This document shows, one piece after another, positions 20,467 to 29,359 of a stretch of 64,000 nt of DNA. The notes under the pieces are model-generated. The model ran no database searches. It saw nothing but the letters and a program-made list of their open reading frames with translations, and was not told where the DNA came from. Source of the stretch: Leifsonia sp. TF02-11 (GTDB lineage Bacteria > Actinomycetota > Actinomycetes > Actinomycetales > Microbacteriaceae); the NCBI RefSeq assembly GCF_017565305.1, contig NZ_JAGEKP010000004.1:186001-250000 (forward strand). The letters are read 5' to 3'. How positions within the stretch are numbered: position 1 is the stretch's first letter; each line of letters starts with the position of its first letter. Both the position numbers and the translations under genes were made by a program.

Positions 20467-21093
20467 CTACGACAGTAGCAGCAGACCCGAGGTCTTCTCG
20501 CGGGCCTTTTCGAAGCGGTCGTTCACGTCCGCCCAGTTGGTGATGTTCCAGAACGCCTTGACGTAATCCGCCTTCACATTGACGTAGTCGAGGTAGAACG
20601 CGTGCTCCCACATGTCGAGCATGAGCAGCGGGATCGTCGCGGTCGCGAGGTTGCCCTGGTGGTCGTAGAGCTGCTCGATGATGAGCTTCTGGCCCAGCGA
20701 GTCCCAGGCGAGGATCGACCAGCCGGAGCCCTGGATGCCGAGCGCCGAGGCCGTGAAGTGTGCACGGAACTTGTCGAACGAGCCGAAGAACTCGTCGATG
20801 GCGGCGGCCAGCTCGCCGGTCGGCTTGTCGCCGCCCTCCGGCGAGAGGTTGGTCCAGAACACGGTGTGGTTGACGTGTCCGGCCAGGTTGAACGCGAGGT
20901 CCTTCTGGAGTTTGTTCACGTAGGTGAGGTCGTCGGCGTCGCGCGCCTCCGCCAGCTTCGCCAGGGCGGTGTTGGCACCGTCGACGTAGGCCTTGTGGTG
21001 CTTGTCGTGGTGCAGCTCCATGATCCGGCCGCTGATGTTCGGCTCCAGGGCCGAGTAGTCGTACGGAAGGTCGGCGAGCGTGTAGTCAGCCAT
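20467..21093 (-). CDS. sodA: Superoxide dismutase, Fe/Mn type
   Basis: Cytoplasmic superoxide detoxification. The 208 residues carry the four metal ligands H28 (MELHHDKHH), H76 (GHVNHTVFW), D160 and H164 ([11 protein letters not shown]). NLSPEGG and GIQGSGWS agree with the manganese-preferring actinobacterial branch, but metal choice cannot be settled from sequence alone. A TAGACT box lies about 50 bases upstream. It is transcribed with, but terminated before, the glycolytic genes. Confidence 0.97.
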   Translation of the reverse strand: MADYTLADLPYDYSALEPNISGRIMELHHDKHHKAYVDGANTALAKLAEARDADDLTYVNKLQKDLAFNLAGHVNHTVFWTNLSPEGGDKPTGELAAAIDEFFGSFDKFRAHFTASALGIQGSGWSILAWDSLGQKLIIEQLYDHQGNLATATIPLLMLDMWEHAFYLDYVNVKADYVKAFWNITNWADVNDRFEKAREKTSGLLLLS

Positions 21094-21145
21094 TACTCAT
21101 CTCCACAGTTGTTCTTCTTCGAGACCCGAATCGGGCGACTTCTTC

Positions 21146-21151
21146 AGTCTA
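21146..21151 (-). promoter_or_regulatory. Probable -10 box of sodA
   Basis: TAGACT on the minus strand 52 bases before the sodA start. The same hexamer occurs before ctaB, ctaA, rpsA and uvrB in this window. No clear -35 box is seen. Confidence 0.4.
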
Positions 21152-21208
21152 CTGAGGGCAACCCGGCGGGCCGCGGGTTCCTTCCCGCCGGGGACGCCCG
21201 TCTGGAAA

Positions 21209-22189
21209 CTACACCTCATCCAGATCGGCCGGCAGGTTGGCGTCGGTGCCGGGGATGTCCAGCTCCGACGCCTTCTTGTCGGCCATCGCGAGCAGCCGGC
21301 GGATGCGGCCGGCGACGGCGTCCTTCGTCATGGGCGGGTCGGCGTGGTGGCCCAGCTCGTCCAGGCTCGCGTCGCGGTGCGCCAGGCGCAGTTCGCCCGC
21401 GTAGCGGAGGTGCTCCGGCACATCGGGGCCGAGGATCTCCAGGGCGCGCTCGACGCGCGCGCAGGCGGCGACGGCGGCCTGCGCCGAACGGCGGAGGTTG
21501 GCGTCGTCGAAGTTGACCAGGCGGTTCGCCGTCGCGCGCACCTCGCGGCGCTGGCGCAGCTCCTCCCAGTTGGCGACCGTCTCGGCCGCGCCCATCTGCA
21601 CGAGCATCGCGCTGATCGCCTCGCCGTCGCGGATCACCACCCGATGCACACCGCGCACCTCACGCGCCTTGGCGGGGACGCCGAGCCGGCCGGCTGCGCC
21701 GACGAGGGCCATCGCCGCCTCGTTGCCCGGGCAGGTGACCTCGAGGGCTGCGGAGCGGCCGGGGTCGGTCAGTGAGCCGTTGGCGAGGAACGCCCCGCGC
21801 CAGACGGCGGCGAGCTCGTCGCGCGAGCCGGTGGTCAGTCGGTTCGGGAGGCCGCGGATCGGCCGGCGCCTCGCGTCGAGGAGGCCGGTCTGGCGCGCGA
21901 GGGTCTCGCCGCCCTCGAGCACGCGGACGAGGTACTGGCTGGTGCGCCGGACTCCCGACGCGGAGATCACCGAGACGTCGCTGCGGACGCCGTAGAGCTC
22001 GGCGAGGTCTTTGCGCACGCGGCGCGCGAGCTCCGGGGTGTCCAGCTCGCTCTCGACCGCGATGCGTCCACCGATCAGGTGGAGACCGCCCGAGAACCGC
22101 AGGATGGTGGCCAGCTCTGCGGCGCGGACGGTCGTCTTGCTGACTTCGACCTTCGTGAGTTCGTCTTTGACGTCGGCGGTGAGAGCCAA
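21209..22189 (-). CDS. whiA: DNA-binding protein WhiA
   Basis: Conserved Gram-positive regulator of division and, in Streptomyces, of sporulation. The 326 residues have the N-terminal LAGLIDADG-like part ([33 protein letters not shown]) and a C-terminal helix-turn-helix region ([20 protein letters not shown] followed by [13 protein letters not shown]). Translation starts at TTG with TAGGAA five bases upstream. It follows rapZ by 57 bp. The yvcK gene usually found between rapZ and whiA is absent. Confidence 0.95.
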   Translation of the reverse strand: MALTADVKDELTKVEVSKTTVRAAELATILRFSGGLHLIGGRIAVESELDTPELARRVRKDLAELYGVRSDVSVISASGVRRTSQYLVRVLEGGETLARQTGLLDARRRPIRGLPNRLTTGSRDELAAVWRGAFLANGSLTDPGRSAALEVTCPGNEAAMALVGAAGRLGVPAKAREVRGVHRVVIRDGEAISAMLVQMGAAETVANWEELRQRREVRATANRLVNFDDANLRRSAQAAVAACARVERALEILGPDVPEHLRYAGELRLAHRDASLDELGHHADPPMTKDAVAGRIRRLLAMADKKASELDIPGTDANLPADLDEV

Positions 22190-22246
22190 TCGGATTCCTA
22201 ACTGTGACGGACGGCGCGGGTCACGCCGTGAAGTGGGCGGCCGGCA

Positions 22247-23134
22247 TCATTCACGGCCCAGGTCGCGGTGCTTGGTGTTGACCGCGACGCCGGGGAAGCC
22301 CCTCAACCGGGTCGCGAGCTCTTCGGCTATCGCGACGGACCGGTGCTTCCCGCCAGTGCAGCCTATCGCGATCATCGCGTGCCGCTTGTTCTCCCGCTGG
22401 TAGCCGGCGAAGATCGGGCGCATCGCCGCGACGTACGCTGCGACGAACTCCTCGGCTCCGTCCTGCTGGAACACATACTCCTTGACCACGTCGTCCAGCC
22501 CGGTGTGCGGCCGCAGGTCGGGGTTCCAGAACGGGTTAGGCAGGAAGCGGGCATCGGCGACCAGATCGGCGTCCGGCGGCAGGCCGTACTTGAATCCGAA
22601 GCTCATGACGGTCACCTGGACGCCGGCGGTGTCCTCCGCCGCGAAGGTCTCCGTGATGTTGGTGGCGAGCTGGTGGATGTTGAGGTCGGTCGTGTCGACG
22701 ATGATGTCGCTCGCCTCGCGGATCTCGCGCAGCCGTGCGCGCTCCGCGTCGATGCCGTCGAGGATCGTGCCGTTGCCCTGCAACGGGTGCGGGCGGCGCA
22801 CCTGCTCGAACCGCCGCACCAGCACCGAGTCGGACGCCTCCAGGAAGAGCACCCGCACCTTCGTGCCCTCGCGGAGGCTCTGGATCATCTCCCGCAGGTC
22901 CTCGAAGAAGTTGCGCCCGCGCACATCGACGACCGCGGCGATCCGGGGCAGGCCCGACTCGGCCCGGTTCGCCAGTTCGATCAGCGGGCGCAGCATTTGC
23001 GGAGGGAGGTTGTCGACGACGTACCAGTCGAGGTCTTCGAGGGCGTTCGCGACCGTGGACCGGCCGGCACCCGACATCCCGGTGACGATCAGCACTTCCT
23101 GCTGCTCGGCGTTCGTGTCGATGTCGGTCGCCAC
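22247..23134 (-). CDS. rapZ: RNase adapter RapZ (YvcJ family) nucleotide-binding protein
   Basis: P-loop nucleotide-binding protein; in enterobacteria it guides RNase E to small RNAs, in Gram-positives its role is less clear. The 295 residues include a P-loop GMSGAGRST at 19-27, where arginine replaces the usual lysine as is normal in actinobacteria, plus VVDNLPPQ, and the C-terminal IGCTGGKHRSV. The GTG start has AAGGAG five bases upstream. TAGGCT at 23170-23165 is a plausible -10 box. Confidence 0.93.
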   Translation of the reverse strand: MATDIDTNAEQQEVLIVTGMSGAGRSTVANALEDLDWYVVDNLPPQMLRPLIELANRAESGLPRIAAVVDVRGRNFFEDLREMIQSLREGTKVRVLFLEASDSVLVRRFEQVRRPHPLQGNGTILDGIDAERARLREIREASDIIVDTTDLNIHQLATNITETFAAEDTAGVQVTVMSFGFKYGLPPDADLVADARFLPNPFWNPDLRPHTGLDDVVKEYVFQQDGAEEFVAAYVAAMRPIFAGYQRENKRHAMIAIGCTGGKHRSVAIAEELATRLRGFPGVAVNTKHRDLGRE

Positions 23135-23167
23135 GGAATCTCCTTCTCTGAACTGCGTGGGTCAAGC

Positions 23168-24469
23168 CTACCGACTGAGGGCGGCCGCGACGCGGCCGCC
23201 GCGAGGAATCCGCAGCGCCGCGAAAACGAGCGCCGCGCCTGCGACCCACCCGGCGACGGACGAACCCGCGAGCAGCACGATCAGGACTCCGCCCGCCCCG
23301 CTCGCAGCAGCGGCGGCTGCGCGCTGCGCGGAGACAGGGATGCGCGCGGTGGCGGCCGAGCTCCCGCGCTCTGCACGGGCGGCGACGGCGACCAGCGCTG
23401 CGACCGCCGCCTCCACGACGGCGAGCCACAGGGGACGGGACGCCCACCAGGCCGCGGACAGCGGCGCGGGGAGCGCCAGACCGGAGACCAGCACGAGGCC
23501 GGCGAGCGTGATCAGCGCGAGCATGTGCCAGGAGTAGATCGTCATGGCGCGGCGGTTGACCGCGTCCACCACCCTCCCGGAGAGCGGCCGCGCCGACACC
23601 GCCCGCAGTCGACGGCGCAGCAGCAGGAACACGGCGAGCTGGGCGGTGCCGAGCAGCGCGAGCGCGGTCGCCGGCGGGTTGAGCGCGGCGTACATGTCCG
23701 GCGACCAGAGCCCCGCCACCGCACCGACGACGGCGAGGCCGAGCGCAGCGGCGGCCAGCCCGGCGAGCGCGCCTCGGCGCAGCGCGTCCAGCCGGCCGGA
23801 CGCGAGCCAGAAGCCGAGCTGCTGCACGAGCAGCCAGACGAAGAGCAGATTCGCGAAGCCGACCGCGGCGATCCCCGTCGCCGTCCGCAACACATCCACG
23901 GCCAGCGCCAGCATCGCGAGCGCCCCGAGCGAGGCGACAGGGCTGCGGTCGTGTGCTGCGACCAGGAGCGGAACGGCCGCCGTGCACAGCACGTAGACGC
24001 CCAGGAACCACAGCGGCTGCGACAGCCGGAAGCCGGCGACGGCGACGACGTCGGCCGGCACTCCCAGCAGTGCGAGCGCCGACAGCAGCACGGCAGCGGC
24101 GGCGATCGCGGTCAGCGCGGGCGACAGCAGCCGGTGGAGCCGCCCACCGAGGTAATCGCCGTACCCGCCGCCGGCGTCCCGCAGCCGAGACCACTGCCCG
24201 TAGGCGGAGAAGCCGCCGAGGATGAAGAACAGCGGCATGACCTGCACCAGCCAGCTCACTGCGGGGAACGACGTCCAGCGCTCGAGCGCGTTCTCGAGCA
24301 CCGGTCCGTGCGGACCGACGGAGACGCCGACCATGAGCGCGTGCAGCAGGACGACGACGGTGAGGCACACCGCGCGGACGACGTCGACGGCGCCATCCCG
24401 GCGGATGGGCGTCGGGCGACCCGGCGCCGGCCGGGTGCGTACGGCGAGGGGTGCGACGGTGGTGGACAT
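23168..24469 (-). CDS. Membrane acyltransferase, acyltransferase 3 family
   Basis: Integral membrane O-acyltransferase that would acylate an exported or surface carbohydrate or lipid. The 433 residues hold about ten hydrophobic helices; family marks are DVVRAVCLTVVVLLHALM near residue 25-45, with the conserved His, and VMPLFFILGGFSAYGQW. The acceptor cannot be predicted. AGGAG lies upstream of the ATG at 24469; an earlier ATG would extend the protein by 28 charged residues without support. It lies downstream of the DedA-kinase-regulator operon on the same strand, separated by a perfect palindrome. Confidence 0.85.
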   Translation of the reverse strand: MSTTVAPLAVRTRPAPGRPTPIRRDGAVDVVRAVCLTVVVLLHALMVGVSVGPHGPVLENALERWTSFPAVSWLVQVMPLFFILGGFSAYGQWSRLRDAGGGYGDYLGGRLHRLLSPALTAIAAAAVLLSALALLGVPADVVAVAGFRLSQPLWFLGVYVLCTAAVPLLVAAHDRSPVASLGALAMLALAVDVLRTATGIAAVGFANLLFVWLLVQQLGFWLASGRLDALRRGALAGLAAAALGLAVVGAVAGLWSPDMYAALNPPATALALLGTAQLAVFLLLRRRLRAVSARPLSGRVVDAVNRRAMTIYSWHMLALITLAGLVLVSGLALPAPLSAAWWASRPLWLAVVEAAVAALVAVAARAERGSSAATARIPVSAQRAAAAAASGAGGVLIVLLAGSSVAGWVAGAALVFAALRIPRGGRVAAALSR

Positions 24470-24557
24470 CGAGGGCTCCTTCCGCGGTCCGGCGGACCGA
24501 CGGAGGAAGCGTCTCGGGAGGACACCGTGGGGCGCGTCACCCCGGGGAGCCAAAGCC

Positions 24558-24579
24558 GACCCGTACCCGGGTACGGGTC
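24558..24579. promoter_or_regulatory. Perfect 22-bp palindrome after the response regulator gene
   Basis: Two 11-bp arms (GACCCGTACCC and its complement) meet with no spacer, centred on CCCGGG, 6 bp after the response regulator stop and 88 bp before the acyltransferase start. It could be an operator for the acyltransferase gene or part of a terminator. There is no loop and no T tract, which favours a protein-binding site. Confidence 0.5.
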
Positions 24580-24585
24580 ACGAGC

Positions 24586-25257
24586 TCAGGGAGTCGGCTC
24601 GACCAGGCCCGCGTCGAAGGCGAGGATGACCGCCTGCACGCGGTCGCGCAGCCCGAGCTTCGCGAACACCCGGCTCACGTGCGTCTTCACGGTCTGCTCG
24701 GCGATGAACAGCTCGCCGGCGATCTCGGCATTGGACAGTCCGCGACCGATCAGCACGAGGATCTCGCGTTCGCGCTCCGTGAGGTCGGCGAGGCGCTGCG
24801 CCTTGTCGCCGCCGGTCGGGCGCTGCGCGGCGAAGCGCTCGAGCAGCCGTTTGGTCACGCGCGGCGCGAGCAGCGCCTCCCCCGCCGCGACGACGCGCAC
24901 GGCCTGGACCAGGTCCGCGGGCGGCGCGTCTTTCAGCAGGAAGCCGCTCGCTCCGGCCTGGAGCGCGTCGTAGACGTACTCGTCGGCGTCGAACGTCGTC
25001 AGCACGAGGACGAGCGGTCGGTGCGGATCGCCGCGACTCGGCCGAACCAGCTCCCTGGTCGCGTCGATGCCGTTCATGACGGGCATCCGCACATCCATCA
25101 GCACCACGTCCGGGCGCAGCCGGCGGGCGAGCTCCACCGCCTGCGCGCCGTCCTCGGCCTGGCCGAGCACCTCGATGCCCTCCTGCGCCGCGAGGATGGC
25201 GGCGAAGCCGGCGCGCACCATCGCCTGGTCGTCGGCGACCAGGACGCTGACGCTCAC
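24586..25257 (-). CDS. LuxR/NarL family response regulator
   Basis: Cytoplasmic DNA-binding regulator, partner of the adjacent kinase. The 223 residues have a receiver domain with acidic D9/D10, phosphorylation site D55 (VVLMDVRMP) and a conserved lysine in GFLLKDAPP, then a LuxR helix-turn-helix TEREREILVLIGRGLSNAEI with QTVKTHVSRVFAKL. The GTG start overlaps the kinase stop by 4 bp (GTGA). Targets are unknown; the palindrome just downstream is a candidate. Confidence 0.95.
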   Translation of the reverse strand: MSVSVLVADDQAMVRAGFAAILAAQEGIEVLGQAEDGAQAVELARRLRPDVVLMDVRMPVMNGIDATRELVRPSRGDPHRPLVLVLTTFDADEYVYDALQAGASGFLLKDAPPADLVQAVRVVAAGEALLAPRVTKRLLERFAAQRPTGGDKAQRLADLTEREREILVLIGRGLSNAEIAGELFIAEQTVKTHVSRVFAKLGLRDRVQAVILAFDAGLVEPTP

Positions 25258-26471
25258 CCGGTCACCGCCTGCGCTGCCGGCAGCACGGCGACCACGGCGA
25301 ACCCGTCGTCGAGCTCCTCGGCGGTGAGCGTCCCGTCGAGGAGCTCCGCGCGCTCGCGCATCCCGCGGATGCCGTGCCCGCCTCCGATCGGAGCCGGCGC
25401 CGACGCCGGGCGGCCCGGCGCCCGGCCGTTGCGCACCTCGATGCGGACGCCCTCGCCCGACCGATCGATGCGGATGCGCACCGGTGCGCCGGTCGCGTGC
25501 CGGGCGACGTTGCTCAGCGACTCCTGGACGATCCGATAGGCCGCGAGCCCGAGCACCGGGTCCCCGAGCGCCGGGTCGTCCTGGGGCAGCTCGGCGTCGA
25601 GGGCGACCTCGCCGTGCCGCGCCGCATCGGCGACAAGAGCGGGAACGTCGGAGAGGCCGGGCTGCGGCGCGAGGTCGGCGCCGCCGTCGTGACGGAGCAC
25701 GCCGAGCAGACGGCGCATCTCGCCCATCGAGGCGCGTGCCGTTGCCGCGAGCTCATCGAACTCGCGCGCGGCGTCCTCGGGCAGATCGGGCAGGCGGTAG
25801 CGCGCGCTGGAGGCCTGCACCTGGATGGCGGACATACCGTGCGCCACGACGTCATGCAGTTCGCGCGCGATGCGCGTACGCTCCTCCGCCACCTCGAGAC
25901 GCGCGTGCTCCGACGCGGACAGCTGCTGCTCACGCAGCAACTGCCGACGCACGTCCTGCCACCGGCTCACCAGCACGGCAGCGCCGAGCAGCACCCCGGA
26001 CACGGCTGCGAAAACGATCAGATCGGCTGTCGCCGCGTCGGCGGACACCGGCGGCCGATGGCCTGCGATGCCCACCACCGAGGCGCCGGCCACCGCGACC
26101 ACCCAGGCGATGAACCCGGGACGCCAGTCGGAGCGCAGGACGACGAGAGCCAGCGTCAACCCGAAAGCAATCGTCGTCGGAATGGCGACCGGCCACGGGC
26201 TCCCGGTGTCCGGCGACCCCGCGAGGGCGAGGGCGATGACCGCTGCCGCCGACGTCCCCGCGGCGACGACGGGCAGAACCACTGCCAGCACGAGGGACCC
26301 GGCCAGCACGAGCGCGAGCAGCAGGGCGAGGACGACCGGGATGCCGTAGAGCGAGGATCCCAGCGCAGCGGAGAGCGCGAAGAGGACGATGGCCGCCGTG
26401 CAGGTGGTTCCCCAGAGCAGGGCGAGCGAGCGGTCGAGGCGCAACGTCGGCGCGACGGCTGTGCCGGTCAT
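25254..26471 (-). CDS. Sensor histidine kinase, HisKA_3/NarX-DesK type
   Basis: Membrane sensor kinase. The 405 residues start with about five or six hydrophobic helices (20-165), then the dimerisation helix with phospho-acceptor H206 (TRIARELHDVVAHGMSAIQV), and a C-terminal HATPase domain with the N-box VQESLSNVARHATG and the G-box GGHGIRGMRERAELL. No periplasmic sensor domain is visible, so it probably senses within the membrane, as DesK-like kinases do. The ATG overlaps the DedA gene stop (ATGA) and the stop overlaps the regulator start, giving tight coupling of all three genes. Confidence 0.94.
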   Translation of the reverse strand: MTGTAVAPTLRLDRSLALLWGTTCTAAIVLFALSAALGSSLYGIPVVLALLLALVLAGSLVLAVVLPVVAAGTSAAAVIALALAGSPDTGSPWPVAIPTTIAFGLTLALVVLRSDWRPGFIAWVVAVAGASVVGIAGHRPPVSADAATADLIVFAAVSGVLLGAAVLVSRWQDVRRQLLREQQLSASEHARLEVAEERTRIARELHDVVAHGMSAIQVQASSARYRLPDLPEDAAREFDELAATARASMGEMRRLLGVLRHDGGADLAPQPGLSDVPALVADAARHGEVALDAELPQDDPALGDPVLGLAAYRIVQESLSNVARHATGAPVRIRIDRSGEGVRIEVRNGRAPGRPASAPAPIGGGHGIRGMRERAELLDGTLTAEELDDGFAVVAVLPAAQAVTG

Positions 26472-27163
26472 CGTCCGACCTCCTTCGTCATCGTGCCGAC
26501 CTGGACCGGCCGGGGTGCCGGCTCTCCCTCGGGCGCGGCGGTCACCTCTGCGCCCGCCCCCGCGGCGGCGCGCCGCCGACCCGATGCCCGCAGCAGCGCA
26601 TCCACGACGAACCCGACCGCGACGCCGACGGCGATCCCGATCAGCATCGCCAGGAACGCGTTGCCGTGCAGCCAGTGCGCCGCGAGCACTCCCACAGTAA
26701 CGGAGTACAGCGCCCAGGAGACTCCCGCGATCGCGGACAGCATCAAGAAGCGCAGCCGGGACACGCCGGCGGCGCCTGCCACCAGATTGACCGCGACCCT
26801 GCCGACCGGCACATAGCGCGCAGAGAGCACGAGGACGCCCGCCCGGCTGTGGATGCCGCGCCGAGCCCTGTCGAGCGCCGCTCGCAGCCGCGGCCGACGC
26901 TCGAAGCGGAACCGCTCCAATCCCACCGCGCGACCGATCGCGAAGGTCAGGTTGTCGCCGGTCACCGCCCCGGCCGCCGCACACCCGAGCAGCAACGGCA
27001 GGTTCGGGTTGCCGGTGGCGACCGCTGCCGCCGCGGCGGCGATGACCACCGACTCGCTCGGAACGGGCGGGAAGAACGCATCCACCAGCACCACGGCGAA
27101 GACGACCAGATACACCCAGGGCGAGGCCGCGGCGCTGGCGATGAACTCGTTGACGACATCCAT
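26468..27163 (-). CDS. DedA family membrane protein
   Basis: SNARE-associated/DedA protein; relatives move lipid carriers across the membrane and affect envelope stress resistance. The 231 residues include the hallmark FFPPVPSESVVIAAAAAA near 35-52 and the second re-entrant motif ARYVPVGRVAVNLVAGAAGV. The ATG at 27163 is chosen because TAGCGT (27176-27171) sits seven bases upstream, so a leaderless transcript is likely. Linked by 4-bp overlaps to the kinase and regulator, which may therefore watch the envelope. A frame extending to 27247 is not needed. Confidence 0.88.
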   Translation of the reverse strand: MDVVNEFIASAAASPWVYLVVFAVVLVDAFFPPVPSESVVIAAAAAAVATGNPNLPLLLGCAAAGAVTGDNLTFAIGRAVGLERFRFERRPRLRAALDRARRGIHSRAGVLVLSARYVPVGRVAVNLVAGAAGVSRLRFLMLSAIAGVSWALYSVTVGVLAAHWLHGNAFLAMLIGIAVGVAVGFVVDALLRASGRRRAAAGAGAEVTAAPEGEPAPRPVQVGTMTKEVGR

Positions 27164-27170
27164 GCCCTCG

Positions 27171-27176
27171 ACGCTA
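27171..27176 (-). promoter_or_regulatory. -10 box of leaderless DedA-kinase-regulator transcript
   Basis: TAGCGT on the minus strand, 7 bases before the ATG at 27163, so transcription should begin at or next to the start codon. Confidence 0.5.
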
Positions 27177-27321
27177 CGGACGAGGTGTCGGGCGCACATC
27201 ACCCCCGGGTAGCCTCCGGCCCGTACCACGGGGTGATTCGGGAGCACCGGGCAGCCGCGAGACGGCGCACTATCCGCCGCCTCGACCGTTCTCGGCGTAC
27301 TCTGCGCGTCTCGGGTCGGCG

Positions 27322-29358
27322 TCAGTCGGCGTTGAGGCGCTCGTAGACGGCGGCCGCGGTCGTCGGGCCGACGCCACGGACCTCGGCGATCTGCTCCGGC
27401 GTCGCCTGCCGCAGCTGCGCCACCGATCCGAAGTGCTTCAGCAGCTCCTTGACGCGCGCCGGGCCGAGGCCGGGGATCTCACCGAGCACGGAGGTGATGT
27501 CGCGCTTGCGCCTGGCCCGCTGATAGGTGATGGCGAACCGGTGCGCCTCATCGCGGAGGCGCTGCACCAGGAACAGGGCGTCGCTGTTGCGCGGCAGGAT
27601 GACCGGGAAGTCGGAGTCGGGCAGCCAGATCTCCTCGAGCCGCTTGGCGATCCCGGCGAGCTGGATGCCGGTGACCCCCGACTCGTCGAGCGCCCGTTGG
27701 GCGGCGGCGACCTGCGGCTGACCGCCGTCGACGATGAGCAGGTTCGGCGGGTAGGAGAACTTGCGGCGGCGGCGTTCGGCGGCTTCGGCCAGTTCCGCGT
27801 CGACGTCGATCCCCGGATCGTCACCGCTCTCGCGATCGTCGCCGGTCTCCGGAGTGTCGTGGGTCTCCGCGGACTCGCCTGCCCCCAGAACGTCGCCGGC
27901 TCCGGGCGCGTCATCCTTCAGATACGCGAGCCTGCGAGTGATCACCTGGTAGATCGACTCGGTGTCGTCGGTGGACTCCGGGATGCTGAACCGGCGGTAC
28001 TGGTCTTTGCGCGGCAGGCCGTCCTCGAAGACCACCATGGAGGCGACGATGTTGGTGCCGCTGAGATGCGACACGTCGAAGCACTCCATGCGGAGCGGAG
28101 CGTCGGCCATGCCGAGGGCGTCCTGGATGTCGTTGAGCGCCTTCGACCGGGCGACGAAGTCGGAGCTGCGCCGGGTCTTGTAGAGGATGAGCGCGTTCTT
28201 CGCGTTCATCTCGGCGGTCTGCGCTAGCGCGGCCTTGTCGCCGCGCTGCGCCACACGGAGCTCCACCTTGCCGGTCGACTTGGGGCCGCGGCGCACCGGG
28301 CCGGCCTCGTCGGCCTCCACTCGCCGCGCCATCAGCCACTGCTCGAGTTCGCTCGCGTCCTCCGGGAGCTCGGGCACGATGATCTCGCGCGGCGGGGCGT
28401 CCGAGCCTTCGTACGCGTTCTGCAGCACCGTCTCGACCAGCTCGCCGAGCTCGATGTCGAGTTCCTTGTCGACCACCCAGGAACGCACACCGCGGATCCG
28501 GCCGCCGCGCACGATGAACTGCTGCACCGCCGCGGCCAGCTCGTCGTGGGCGATGCCGAACGCGTCGAGGTCCACGTTCTCGTGGAGGACGACGGCGCTC
28601 TTTCCCATCGCCGCCTCCAGCGCCTGGATGGCGTCGCGGTGCCTCGCGGCGGCTTCGTAGTCGAGCGTGCTCGCGGCGTGCTTCATCTTCTCGGTGAGCT
28701 CGCGGATGTACTTGCTGTCGTTGCCCGCCATGAACGAGACGAAGTCTTCGGCGAGCTCGCGGTGATCCTCCGGGCTGATCCGCCCGACGCACGGCGCTGC
28801 GCACTTGCCGATGTCGCCGAGCAGGCACGGCCGACCGGTCAGCTCCGCGCGGCGGTACACGCCGTCGGAGCAGCTGCGCACCGGGAACGCCTTCAGCATC
28901 AGATCCACCGTGTCGCGGATCGCCCAGACCTTCGTGTACGGCCCGAAGTACCGGGCGTCCTTGAGGTTGCGGTTGCGGGTGACCATGACCCGCGGGATGC
29001 GGTCGCCCAGCGTCACCGCGAGATACGGGTACGACTTGTCGTCGCGGAACTGGACGTTGAAGGGCGGATTGAACTCCTTGATCCAGGTGTACTCCAGCTG
29101 CAACGCCTCGAACTCGCTGGCGACGACCGTCCACTCCACGCTGTTGGCGGTCGTCACCATGCGCCGCGTGCGCTCGTGGAGGCTCCGCAGCGGCTGGAAG
29201 TAGTTGCTCAGCCGCGCGCGGAGGTTCTTGGCCTTGCCGACGTACAGCACCCGCCGATTCGCATCACGGAACCGATACACCCCCGGCTGGGTCGGGATCT
29301 CGCCCGCCTTGGGCCGGTAGCTCACCGTGTCGGTGCGGGTCGTGCTCACAGGCGGCAT
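27322..29358 (-). CDS. uvrC: Excinuclease ABC subunit UvrC
   Basis: Nuclease that makes both incisions in nucleotide excision repair. The protein has about 678 residues: GIY-YIG domain ([20 protein letters not shown]), Cys-rich stretch [17 protein letters not shown] motif, RNase H-like endonuclease core ([30 protein letters not shown]), and two helix-hairpin-helix repeats at the end ([33 protein letters not shown]). An acidic insertion of about 35 residues ([15 protein letters not shown] onward) splits the core. The ATG at 29358 is one base after the uvrA stop; a GTG at 29349 is an alternative. Same operon as uvrA. Confidence 0.96.
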   Translation of the reverse strand: MPPVSTTRTDTVSYRPKAGEIPTQPGVYRFRDANRRVLYVGKAKNLRARLSNYFQPLRSLHERTRRMVTTANSVEWTVVASEFEALQLEYTWIKEFNPPFNVQFRDDKSYPYLAVTLGDRIPRVMVTRNRNLKDARYFGPYTKVWAIRDTVDLMLKAFPVRSCSDGVYRRAELTGRPCLLGDIGKCAAPCVGRISPEDHRELAEDFVSFMAGNDSKYIRELTEKMKHAASTLDYEAAARHRDAIQALEAAMGKSAVVLHENVDLDAFGIAHDELAAAVQQFIVRGGRIRGVRSWVVDKELDIELGELVETVLQNAYEGSDAPPREIIVPELPEDASELEQWLMARRVEADEAGPVRRGPKSTGKVELRVAQRGDKAALAQTAEMNAKNALILYKTRRSSDFVARSKALNDIQDALGMADAPLRMECFDVSHLSGTNIVASMVVFEDGLPRKDQYRRFSIPESTDDTESIYQVITRRLAYLKDDAPGAGDVLGAGESAETHDTPETGDDRESGDDPGIDVDAELAEAAERRRRKFSYPPNLLIVDGGQPQVAAAQRALDESGVTGIQLAGIAKRLEEIWLPDSDFPVILPRNSDALFLVQRLRDEAHRFAITYQRARRKRDITSVLGEIPGLGPARVKELLKHFGSVAQLRQATPEQIAEVRGVGPTTAAAVYERLNAD

Positions 29359-29359
29359 C

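Noticed and set aside
23168-24469. Acyltransferase as part of a new antiphage or surface-modification island
   Set aside because: Only one such gene, with no glycosyltransferase or polysaccharide genes around it; base composition matches its neighbours.
22268-24973. 901-codon open frame opposite rapZ and the acyltransferase
   Set aside because: Spans several real minus-strand genes and intergenic DNA, with low-complexity Arg/Gln/Glu sequence and no motif.
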